A stretch of 63,414 nt of DNA. Origin: Uliginosibacterium gangwonense DSM 18521. Its GTDB lineage: Bacteria; Pseudomonadota; Gammaproteobacteria; Burkholderiales; Rhodocyclaceae. Location of the stretch: NCBI RefSeq assembly GCF_000373965.1, contig NZ_KB892835.1, positions 341,668-405,081 on the forward strand. The letters run 5' to 3'. Below, piece by piece: positions 50,033 to 57,213 of this stretch. A program made the position numbers and the translations under genes. The notes beneath the pieces were generated by a model. That model made no database searches, was not told the origin of the DNA, and saw only the letters and a program-made list of their open reading frames with translations. Position 1 is the stretch's first letter. Every line of letters starts with the position of its first letter.

Positions 50033-50491
50033 CTAGAGCTTGTGAAAAACCGAATCGCGCAGCCGCAACTGGCTGACAAACCCGGTCTTGGGGTCGATGA
50101 AGGAGCCGACTTCCAACGTGCCTTCCACCTCGATGCGTTCAGAGAAATTGGTGGGGATGACGGTTTTGCTGGCGTAGATCACCACGATGTCGACCGGCCA
50201 CTCCGCGTCTGAAGAGCAGAAGGGGCAGATCGCAACGGGCTCGTGGGTGAGGACGAAGAAATTGCTCTCGGGCTTGAGCGGTGGGGCCATGTAGCCGCGC
50301 AGGCGCACGGTTTGGCCTTTGAGTGCCAGGGTGCGATCTGCGAATTTCAGCCCGAGTACGGTATTGGATTTGTAGAGGCCGTCGAAAGTTAGCAGTTCGG
50401 CTGCGCGTGCCATCGGGGCCATGCACAAGGCGGCAAGGGAGAGCAAAAACCGGCGGCGTGCGCCGCCGGTTTGTGAGACAAGGTGAGTCAC
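50033..50491 (-). CDS. Small periplasmic protein, DUF3299-like
   Basis: A 152-residue exported protein with a twin-arginine-like signal (ARRRFLLSLAALCMAPMARA), then a small beta-rich domain: LKGQTVRLRGYMAPPLKPESNFF, a CPFC motif in ICPFCSSDAEWP, and IEVEGTLEVGS. This pattern resembles DUF3299 and the small protein encoded with zinc-regulated ABC genes in Pseudomonas, but I could not confirm it. The CPFC pair could bind metal or be redox-active. It starts with GTG immediately after the phosphatase stop (TAAGTG), with AAGAAGG upstream, so it is translated from the same message. Confidence 0.75.
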   Translation of the reverse strand: MTHLVSQTGGARRRFLLSLAALCMAPMARAAELLTFDGLYKSNTVLGLKFADRTLALKGQTVRLRGYMAPPLKPESNFFVLTHEPVAICPFCSSDAEWPVDIVVIYASKTVIPTNFSERIEVEGTLEVGSFIDPKTGFVSQLRLRDSVFHKL

Positions 50492-52294
50492 TTATTGCGC
50501 TGCCTTCTTCTTGCCCTTCACAGGAACCGCGTTGGCGGGTTGAGGTGCCAGCGCCAGGGCGTTGGCCATGATGCGGAACAGGTCGGAGTTTTCCATCTGG
50601 CCGTGCACCTGTTCGGCCCCTGGGCCGGTGGCGGTGAGGATCACATCATCACCCGAGTGGACTTCCTGGTTGGCTGCGCTCGGCCCCTTGTTCGGCAGGT
50701 TGCCGGGGATGAACTGTGCGCCCGGTACGTTGTACTTCTCATTGGCGACCATCGTGCCATCGGCATTCTTGATCGCCGGTACATTCTCGCCATCCATGTA
50801 GGGGCGGAAGGTGTCGTAGAAGTCCGGATGCGCGCCAGAGACCAGGCGGATGCGGCGGGAGACGTCCACCATGTTCGGGTAGCCATCGGCATCCGGTGCC
50901 GGGTAGTTGGGGAAACCGGCGTCGGCATAGATGCCAACCTTGTTACGCATATCGGGGCCGGGCAGGTTGTCATCCACCGTGCCGATCACGCTGACCGGGT
51001 GGGTATGGTCGGCGGTGACCAGGATCAGGGTGTTGTTCCCGTTGGCCTTGGACCATTCCTTGGCGGCACGCACGGCATCATCAAGCATGATGGTGTCGTA
51101 GATCGCGCGCTCAGGGTCCATTGAGTGGGCATACTTGTCGATCCGGGCGGATTCAACCATCAGCACAAAACCATTCTTGTTCCGCGACAGCACCTTGAGC
51201 GCGGCCATCATTTCTTGCGGCACATCGGGCTGGTCAGGGAAGTTTTTCACTGTTCCCTTCTTGAGGAACTTCAGGTCCAGCGCACCATCCACGTTACCCG
51301 TGTTGTAGAGGCCGAGCAGCTTGGTCGTCTTGCCATCGGCCGCTGCTGCATCCATCTCGGTCCTGGTGGTGGCGAATGCGTAACCCGCCTTCTGGAAAGC
51401 GCCGATGTAATCCACGTCATCGGTACGCTTGGAGCCCGGCGTGCTCTTGGGCAGGAAATTGGGTGAGCCGCCCCCCATCATCACGTCGATCTGGCTGTCA
51501 TAGTACATTTTGACGATGTCGTTGTAGTCGGAACGACGGCGCGTGTGGGCCACCATCGCCGCCGGGGTGGCATCCTCAATTTCGGCGTTGGTGACGGCGC
51601 CCACCGCCATGCCGCGACGCTTGGCGGCTTCGGTGAGGGTTTCAACCTTGGGGTGATCCAGCGTATTGGCTGCGCGCGAGCAGTACACGCCCAGTGCGTT
51701 CACACAGGATTTGTGGCCGGTGGTGTAGGCGTGGGCGGCGTTGGCCGAGTCGGTGATGATGGAATCCGTTCCCTCTGTACTCAACAGTGCCATGTAGGGC
51801 ATGTCGTCAATGGCGAGCTTGCCGTTGTACTTGCCGTCGCTAATGCCTTTGGAGAGGATGCGGGCGGCGGTACGGTGGCCAACGGAGAAACCGTCGCCAA
51901 TGAACAGGATCACGTTTTTCGCAACCGGCTTGGCCGGGGTGCCGTACACGTTCCAACCCACCATGCGGATGTTGTTGCCATCGCTGACCGAGACGGTGTA
52001 ATCGCCCGGCTTGGTCAGGCTCACATCGCGCAGGATGACGCTGGTGCCGTCCTTGTCGTTTTCGCGGGCAATGATTTGCGGGGCCTTGCCGAACACCTTG
52101 GCCGCATCTTCACCGTTAACGCTCAGTTTGATTTTGTCTGCGGAGACCACGCCGGGGAATTCCACTTTCAGATCGAAGTGGGAACCAGCCAGGATGTCGG
52201 CACGGTTGAGCGGATAGATCGTTTGTGCCGCAGCGGGCAGCGACAGGGCTGCACACAGCAGAGTGGTCAAAGTGGCAAGGCGGGTGGAATACAT
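50492..52294 (-). CDS. Alkaline phosphatase, PhoA superfamily, with N-terminal Ig-like domain
   Basis: A 600-residue exported enzyme. Signal peptide 1-23; an Ig-like domain of about 90 residues (30-118, ending YTVSVSDGNNIRMVGW) precedes the catalytic domain. Metal and catalytic motifs: FIGDGFSVGHRTA (Asp134), nucleophile Ser183 in TDSANAAHAYTTGHKS, VESARIDKYAHS, TADHTHP and TGPGAEQVHGQMENS. Such enzymes need two zinc ions per site. GAGGACG lies upstream of the ATG. A Pho box lies 56 to 73 bases upstream. First gene of a four-gene operon with the small periplasmic protein, ATPase and permease. Confidence 0.92.
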   Translation of the reverse strand: MYSTRLATLTTLLCAALSLPAAAQTIYPLNRADILAGSHFDLKVEFPGVVSADKIKLSVNGEDAAKVFGKAPQIIARENDKDGTSVILRDVSLTKPGDYTVSVSDGNNIRMVGWNVYGTPAKPVAKNVILFIGDGFSVGHRTAARILSKGISDGKYNGKLAIDDMPYMALLSTEGTDSIITDSANAAHAYTTGHKSCVNALGVYCSRAANTLDHPKVETLTEAAKRRGMAVGAVTNAEIEDATPAAMVAHTRRRSDYNDIVKMYYDSQIDVMMGGGSPNFLPKSTPGSKRTDDVDYIGAFQKAGYAFATTRTEMDAAAADGKTTKLLGLYNTGNVDGALDLKFLKKGTVKNFPDQPDVPQEMMAALKVLSRNKNGFVLMVESARIDKYAHSMDPERAIYDTIMLDDAVRAAKEWSKANGNNTLILVTADHTHPVSVIGTVDDNLPGPDMRNKVGIYADAGFPNYPAPDADGYPNMVDVSRRIRLVSGAHPDFYDTFRPYMDGENVPAIKNADGTMVANEKYNVPGAQFIPGNLPNKGPSAANQEVHSGDDVILTATGPGAEQVHGQMENSDLFRIMANALALAPQPANAVPVKGKKKAAQ

Positions 52295-52333
52295 GGCGGG
52301 CTTCGTCCTCGTGGATGGGCAATCGAAGCTGAC

Positions 52334-52367
52334 ATGCTAGGCAGTTCAGGTTACGGTTTTTTGACAG
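52334..52367 (-). promoter_or_regulatory. Pho box and -10 element of the alkaline phosphatase operon
   Basis: On the minus strand CTGTCAAAAAACCGTAAC (52350-52367) matches the PhoB box CTGTCAT-N4-CTGTCAC in 11 of 14 defined positions, and TAGCAT (52334-52339) follows after 10 bases, the usual Pho box to -10 distance. Transcription would start near 52327. Confidence 0.65.
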
Positions 52368-52494
52368 GTCATATTTGCGGGCGGTATCTGGCGTCCCCGT
52401 GTAGCAGTTCACCGGGGATGTGTTGGGTTAACCACAAAACAAGTAGTGTTGTTTGGATGAATATCAAAATATCCCTACTAAAGATGTTGCTATA

Positions 52495-52508
52495 TTGACT
52501 AGAATCAA
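52495..52508 (+). promoter_or_regulatory. Candidate FNR/Anr site upstream of ompW
   Basis: TTGAC-TAGA-ATCAA differs from the FNR/Anr consensus TTGAT-N4-ATCAA at one position. Its centre is about 63 bases before the ompW ATG, consistent with activation from around -41.5. Confidence 0.5.
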
Positions 52509-52564
52509 CTGCCGCCGCAAGAAGCGACGACCAAGTGTCCAATTCCAATAGAGGAGATTGTGTT

Positions 52565-53182
52565 ATGAATCGCAGAATTCTCAGCACCATGTTGTTGCTT
52601 GCTGGAGTTTGTTTTGGGAATGCCGCGCAGGCCGAAGACAGCCCCTGGTTGCTGCGGGTGCGTGCAGTGGACCTTCAGTTTGACAATGCCCAGTCCGATG
52701 GCCTGCCCCTGAATGGCACGACCAAGATAGAGGCAGAAAGCCGCTGGATTCCCGAGTTTGACGTGAGCTACTTCTGGACCAAGAACATTGCCACCGAGCT
52801 GGTGCTGACCTATCCGCAGGATATCGACATCAAGGTGGGCGGCACCAAGCAGGGCACGATCAAGGCTTTGCCGCCTTCGCTCATGGTGCAGTACCACTTT
52901 ACCGATCTGGGGGCATTCAAGCCCTACCTGGGCGTGGGCTTGAACTATACGATCTTTACCAAGCGCAGCAACATTCTGGGTGGCGCTGCGAGTGTGGATC
53001 ACTCCAGCGTCGGCTTTGCCGCGCAGGCGGGTGTGGATTACCTCATCGACAAGCACTGGTCCGTGAACCTGGATGTGAAGTACATCCAGATGAATACCGA
53101 TGTGACCGTGGGCGGCACCAAGGTGGGGAGCGTGGGCCTGAACCCGATTACGGCGGGCATTGGTGTGGGTTATCGTTTCTGA
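52565..53182 (+). CDS. ompW: Outer-membrane protein OmpW family
   Basis: A 205-residue eight-stranded barrel protein. Signal peptide 1-22 (ending AQA). Family blocks are SPWLLRVRAVDLQFDN, IPEFDVSYFWTKNIATELVLTYPQ, LPPSLMVQYHF, KPYLGVGLNYT and the C-terminal GVGYRF with its final Phe recognised by the Bam machinery. It forms a narrow hydrophobic channel. ATG 52565 has GGAG at 8 bases; the frame is open ten codons earlier without one. Confidence 0.95.
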   Translation: MNRRILSTMLLLAGVCFGNAAQAEDSPWLLRVRAVDLQFDNAQSDGLPLNGTTKIEAESRWIPEFDVSYFWTKNIATELVLTYPQDIDIKVGGTKQGTIKALPPSLMVQYHFTDLGAFKPYLGVGLNYTIFTKRSNILGGAASVDHSSVGFAAQAGVDYLIDKHWSVNLDVKYIQMNTDVTVGGTKVGSVGLNPITAGIGVGYRF

Positions 53183-53206
53183 TCCGGCTACTCTTTGAGT
53201 AGGCAG

Positions 53207-53234
53207 ATGGGCGCCGTAGGGCGCCCATTTTTTT
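53207..53234 (+). terminator. Terminator of ompW
   Basis: ATGGGCGCC / GGCGCCCAT with a GTAG loop, followed by seven T residues. Confidence 0.93.
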
Positions 53235-53580
53235 GCGTGCAAGCAATCCGATGGAGTCAAGGGCGCTTTAAGTTTCCACTAAGTGCTAGTGGTTAAGCTG
53301 AAATCGTAGACAGGCTCCCTTTGTCTGGTGAGTAAAAATAGAGGCGTCTGTGATGAAGATCCGCGCATTCATCCCTGCTGTGTATGACTCTTCGGATATT
53401 TTCAGCGGCAGCCAAAGTGGCTGTCTGGATGTTGATAGTCATGATAATTTCAAAAGGCTTGAAATTGTCGATTGATAGGCTCAAGTCAGCATATCATTCC
53501 CCGCATGGCGCCTTGAGGCGCCATGCGGATGTTTGGGCCCGGTGTTTTTGCAGTGATCAATGAATAGGAATCTGGCCGCT
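53235..53580 (+). promoter_or_regulatory. Leader region of the two-component pair, with dyads
   Basis: A 346-base gap without a supportable gene. CTTTAAGTTTCCACTAAG (53266-53283) contains half-sites 11 bases apart like those bound by OmpR-family regulators (CTTAA on the other strand), overlapping the dyad CCACTA-N5-TAGTGG (53276-53292). A perfect 12-bp hairpin, CCGCATGGCGCC / GGCGCCATGCGG (53501-53512 and 53517-53528, TTGA loop), ends 52 bases before the regulator start and has no T run. Confidence 0.4.
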
Positions 53581-54258
53581 ATGCGTTTGCTGTTGGTTGA
53601 AGACGACAGGATGATTGGGGAAACGGTGCTGGATTGCCTGAGCGCGGATGGCTATGCCGTCGACTGGGTGCGTGATGGCCTGGCCGCCGAGACCGCCTTG
53701 CAAGGCAACCCGTATGACATTGTTTTGCTCGACCTGGGCTTGCCGCGCAAGGATGGCCTGGAGGTTCTGCGTGGATTGCGTGCGCGCAAGGATAGAACAC
53801 CTGTGCTGGTGGCTACCGCCCGTGACGCGGTGACCCAGCGCGTGGCAGGGCTGGACGCCGGGGCGGATGATTACATCGTCAAGCCCTATGATCTGGACGA
53901 ACTCCTGGCGCGTATCCGTGCCTTGCTGCGGCGCAGTGCCGGGCGGGCTGAGCCGGTGTACGAATACATGGGGGTGAGCATCAACACGGCGACCAAGGAG
54001 GTATTGGTGGAAGGCGAGCCCGTGATTCTGTCGGCACGCGAGTGGGCGGTGCTGGAACCGTTGTTGGCGCGCCCTGGCATGATCCTGTCTCGCGCCCAAC
54101 TGGAAGAGAAGCTCTTCAGTTGGAAGGATGAGGTGAATAGCAACGCAGTGGAAGTCTATATCCATGGCTTGCGTAAAAAGCTGGGGAATGCCTTGATCCA
54201 GAACGTGCGTGGTGTGGGTTATCTCATTCCCAAGGCACATGGAGGGGAGCAGGCATGA
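53581..54258 (+). CDS. OmpR-family response regulator (QseB/PmrA-like)
   Basis: A 225-residue regulator. Receiver: acidic residues in LLLVEDDR (E7/D8/D9), phospho-acceptor D51 (DIVLLDLGLP) and K in DDYIVKPYD. The winged-helix effector ends with NAVEVYIHGLRKKLG and RGVGYLI. The conserved start MRLLLVEDD is taken at 53581; an ATG seven codons upstream lacks a better ribosome site. Its stop overlaps the kinase start (ATGA). Confidence 0.93.
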   Translation: MRLLLVEDDRMIGETVLDCLSADGYAVDWVRDGLAAETALQGNPYDIVLLDLGLPRKDGLEVLRGLRARKDRTPVLVATARDAVTQRVAGLDAGADDYIVKPYDLDELLARIRALLRRSAGRAEPVYEYMGVSINTATKEVLVEGEPVILSAREWAVLEPLLARPGMILSRAQLEEKLFSWKDEVNSNAVEVYIHGLRKKLGNALIQNVRGVGYLIPKAHGGEQA

Positions 54259-55628
54259 AGCTATCTCTGAACTCCGTTCGCTATCGCGTGTTGTTGATGC
54301 TGAGCGTGGTGATTTCCGTGGGGATGTTCGGTCAGATTGCCGTGTCCTATTACATGGCTGACCAGGAGGTGGACACCATCTCTGACTACCACATGCTCCA
54401 GATTGGATTGGCCATGCGGCGCAGCCTGCTGGAGCCAACGATGAAAGTCTCGTCTGGCAGCGCACTGACCCCTATTGATGATGCAGACAACAACTGTTTT
54501 ACCCTGGAGGTCACCCAGCGCCCCTTGGTGGTGAAGCTTGCTACATCGCTGGACGATGAAGCGCAGAGCCAGGCCCAGAACCAGCAACCCGCCAAACTGC
54601 CCTTGCATGAGTTTTCTTATCAGACGACCCAAGGCAAAAAGTATCGGGTCTTGACCTTGCTGACGCATACCAAGCTGATCAAGGTGACCCAGGATTTGGC
54701 TACGCGCCACCATAGCGCTCGTGAGCTGGCTTTGCGCACCGTCACGCCCAGCCTGTTGATGGGGCCGCTGATCCTGCTCATCATCTGGTGGGGGATTTCG
54801 CGGGCAATGCGCCCGCTGACGGCTTCCCAGCATGAAATCGCCCAGCGCCAGGCCAACGATCTGCAAGCCTTGCGTACCGATCACGTACCGGATGAGATCC
54901 TGCCCTTCATTCGGGAAATCAATGTGTTGTTCACCCGCATCAACCATTCGTTTGCTGCGCAGCAAAACTTTGTTTCCAACGCGGCCCATGAGTTGCGCTC
55001 ACCCCTGGCCGCGCTGCGTTTGCAGGCGCAAAGCCTGCAGCGGGCGAACTGCCAGGAAACCCGTGATCGTGCCAGTGCCCGCCTGATCGCGGGGATTGAT
55101 CGCGCCACCCGGCTGGTGGAACGGATGCTGATGTTGGCCCGTGAAGACGTACGTGCGTATGAAACAACCGTGATCAGTCTGCCGCAGGCCGCCCGACTGG
55201 CTATTGGAGATGTGTTACCCCTGGTGCAGGAACGTGGCGTCGACATCGGGGCGGACCTTGCCGAAGATCTCCCCGAAGAGACTTTCCATGCGAATGGAAA
55301 TATTGAGGCAATGCGTATTCTGTTGCGCAATCTGCTTGAAAACGCCGTGAAATACAGCGCCAGCGAAGGAGTCGTTCATCTTTCACTACGCCGCGAAGGG
55401 AACATGGCCGTGCTGTGTGTGGAAGACAATGGACACGGTATCCCACCCGAAGAGCGCCCAGAAGTGTTCAAGCGCTTTTATCGGATGGCCGGGCAGGAGG
55501 CGCATGGCAACGGGCTCGGCTTGGCGATTGTGCAGAAAATTGCAGAACGATACGGGATAGATATCGCACTGGAACAGTCTGCACAATTGGGCGGTTTGTC
55601 GGTTCGCCTGCAAATTCCCTTGGTGTAG
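54255..55628 (+). CDS. Sensor histidine kinase (QseC/PmrB-like)
   Basis: A 457-residue membrane kinase partnered with the upstream regulator. TM1 about 12-32, a periplasmic domain of about 130 residues, TM2 about 165-185, a short HAMP-like linker, then HisKA with H-box NAAHELRSPLAALRL (His245), N-box LRNLLENAVKYSAS, G1 VEDNGHGIPP, F-box and G2 GNGLGLAIV. The stimulus cannot be read from sequence. Confidence 0.92.
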   Translation: MKLSLNSVRYRVLLMLSVVISVGMFGQIAVSYYMADQEVDTISDYHMLQIGLAMRRSLLEPTMKVSSGSALTPIDDADNNCFTLEVTQRPLVVKLATSLDDEAQSQAQNQQPAKLPLHEFSYQTTQGKKYRVLTLLTHTKLIKVTQDLATRHHSARELALRTVTPSLLMGPLILLIIWWGISRAMRPLTASQHEIAQRQANDLQALRTDHVPDEILPFIREINVLFTRINHSFAAQQNFVSNAAHELRSPLAALRLQAQSLQRANCQETRDRASARLIAGIDRATRLVERMLMLAREDVRAYETTVISLPQAARLAIGDVLPLVQERGVDIGADLAEDLPEETFHANGNIEAMRILLRNLLENAVKYSASEGVVHLSLRREGNMAVLCVEDNGHGIPPEERPEVFKRFYRMAGQEAHGNGLGLAIVQKIAERYGIDIALEQSAQLGGLSVRLQIPLV

Positions 55629-55655
55629 CCTGGAGCCCGCCTGCCCCGCGTGGGG

Positions 55656-56741
55656 CTACAGGAAAAGCGTCAGCGTGCCCGTGTAGCCAAACAGGTGGTC
55701 GCCTGCGATTTCCCCGGCGGCATGGAAGCCTGCAAGGGGAATATCGCCAAACACTTCGCGGATCACGTTTAGTTCGGTGTCGTTTGCATTGAACATCACC
55801 CCGCCCCGTGAGGCACAGCTGACGTAGAGCGCCCCCTTGGGTGGATGTGGACAAGCCTGCCGCAACTCATCAAGCATCCGCACCAAGTCTTGTTTGGCGC
55901 TCTCGCCGTCGCGTTTGACGAAAATGAAATTCTGGCCGTTTTCCACGCTGCTGTTGATCGCAATGCGATTGCTGCGCAAATCCAGTGCAACGATACGGCG
56001 CACCGAGTAGAGGCGGCGATCCTGATCATCTTCGGTCAAACCCACCATGAGCGTTGAAGCGGCGCGTCGCAGATCGGCCGCCAGCTCCGGCCCGGCGGCC
56101 TCGCGGAAAACGTCCACCGCCGGGCGACCATCGATGCGCTCGATCAGCGAATCCTGTGCCTGGGTAATCCGCCGGTTGCCCGGTAAAGGGGCACACCCCT
56201 GGCTGATGCCGGTAATGATCTGGATGTCTTGCCCGAAAGCTACACCGGACAAGCCGCCGGTAAGGCATTCCTCCGCGATGTGCCACGCTGTGGCCTTGGC
56301 GCTGGCAACCCCGCCTGCAAGCCTGCCCCCGCGAATTTTCTGAGCCATATCGCTGACCAGTTCGGCCATGTCGGGAGTCAGCGGGTCACAGTGCACGAAG
56401 GCCGAGTAGGGGATGAAATCGCGGGGCAGAGGACGGCGCCCGGAAAAAATCCGGAAGCTCTCTGGCGTAAATGCGCCCAGCAGCACAGAAATCCCCGGTT
56501 CGCCATAGGTGGCATCATGCCCGATGATCCCGACCCCCGTGGCGCCCACCCATTCCTGCACCCCTGTATGTTGCTTCAGGCGGCTGAGGATGGTTTCAAG
56601 CCCATGCGCGTGTTCGTCGGAAACATAGACAAAGCCAAGGTTGGCCTGCTGTAGCCGGGGCAGCTTGGTGATGAGCTGATGCAGGGCGGATTCCCAGTCT
56701 GGGCTGGTGTGGCTGGCACTGACAAAGCGTGGTGAATTCAT
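55656..56741 (-). CDS. FIST-domain protein
   Basis: A 361-residue soluble protein of the FIST_N/FIST_C type: LGFVYVSDEH, VQEWVGATGVGIIGHDATYGEPG (split) in the N half and ALYVSCASRGGVMF, FGDIPLAGFHAAGEIAGD in the C half. FIST domains are sensory and thought to bind small ligands such as amino acids. It overlaps the upstream phaM-like gene by four bases (ATGA), so the two are one transcription unit, an association not obviously expected. Confidence 0.9.
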   Translation of the reverse strand: MNSPRFVSASHTSPDWESALHQLITKLPRLQQANLGFVYVSDEHAHGLETILSRLKQHTGVQEWVGATGVGIIGHDATYGEPGISVLLGAFTPESFRIFSGRRPLPRDFIPYSAFVHCDPLTPDMAELVSDMAQKIRGGRLAGGVASAKATAWHIAEECLTGGLSGVAFGQDIQIITGISQGCAPLPGNRRITQAQDSLIERIDGRPAVDVFREAAGPELAADLRRAASTLMVGLTEDDQDRRLYSVRRIVALDLRSNRIAINSSVENGQNFIFVKRDGESAKQDLVRMLDELRQACPHPPKGALYVSCASRGGVMFNANDTELNVIREVFGDIPLAGFHAAGEIAGDHLFGYTGTLTLFL

Positions 56742-57175
56742 GCACGTGAAGCGGGTTTGCGAGCTGCCTTAGGCGGCTGTTGTTCGGTAGGCGTCTGCTC
56801 GGCAGACTGGGCTGGCGTGCTGCCGGTTTCGGGGTCGGCTGCCGGTGTGGCTGTGTTGCCAAATGGCCAGGACCATAGCGCCGGGTTGGCAAACGGGTTG
56901 GCTGCCTCAGGATTGTCACGTGCGGTCTGGCTCATTGCCTGCACGGCAGCCAGCGTTGCGCGTTGGACTTCCAACCCCTGGATCGTCATTTGCAGCATCC
57001 CGAGATTCATCTTGAGCCAGCCTTCAACGGCCTTGAGGTCATTGATGCGGCGTTCCAGATCGGTGACATCAAGCGATGGTGTCGCCATCCCAGGCAGGCC
57101 AAAACCCATGCCGCCCCACATTTTGCGCACAAAATCAAAACCGTCTTCAGGCGGAGGTGTCGTAGAGGAACTCAT
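56738..57175 (-). CDS. PhaM-like polyhydroxybutyrate granule-associated protein
   Basis: A 145-residue protein with the PhaM core: GFDFVRKMWGGMGF, then ATPSLDVTDLERRINDLKAVEGWLKMNLGMLQMTIQGLEVQRATLAA, a predicted long helix. The C-terminal 50 residues are rich in Pro, Ala, Thr and end with KAARKPASRA, a basic tail like those that bind DNA in PhaM. In Ralstonia, PhaM activates PHB synthase and ties granules to the nucleoid. AAGGAG precedes the ATG. First gene of an operon with the FIST gene. Confidence 0.85.
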   Translation of the reverse strand: MSSSTTPPPEDGFDFVRKMWGGMGFGLPGMATPSLDVTDLERRINDLKAVEGWLKMNLGMLQMTIQGLEVQRATLAAVQAMSQTARDNPEAANPFANPALWSWPFGNTATPAADPETGSTPAQSAEQTPTEQQPPKAARKPASRA

Positions 57176-57213
57176 GATGCGCTCCTTGTGGTGAAGGGAT
57201 AATCATACCGTTT

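Noticed and set aside
53293-53484. Short minus-strand frame in the gap before the two-component pair
   Set aside because: No ribosome site, no similarity, and it overlaps likely regulatory dyads.
53557-54465. 302-codon open frame antisense to the two-component regulator and kinase
   Set aside because: Spans two genuine genes in coupled frames and lacks family similarity.
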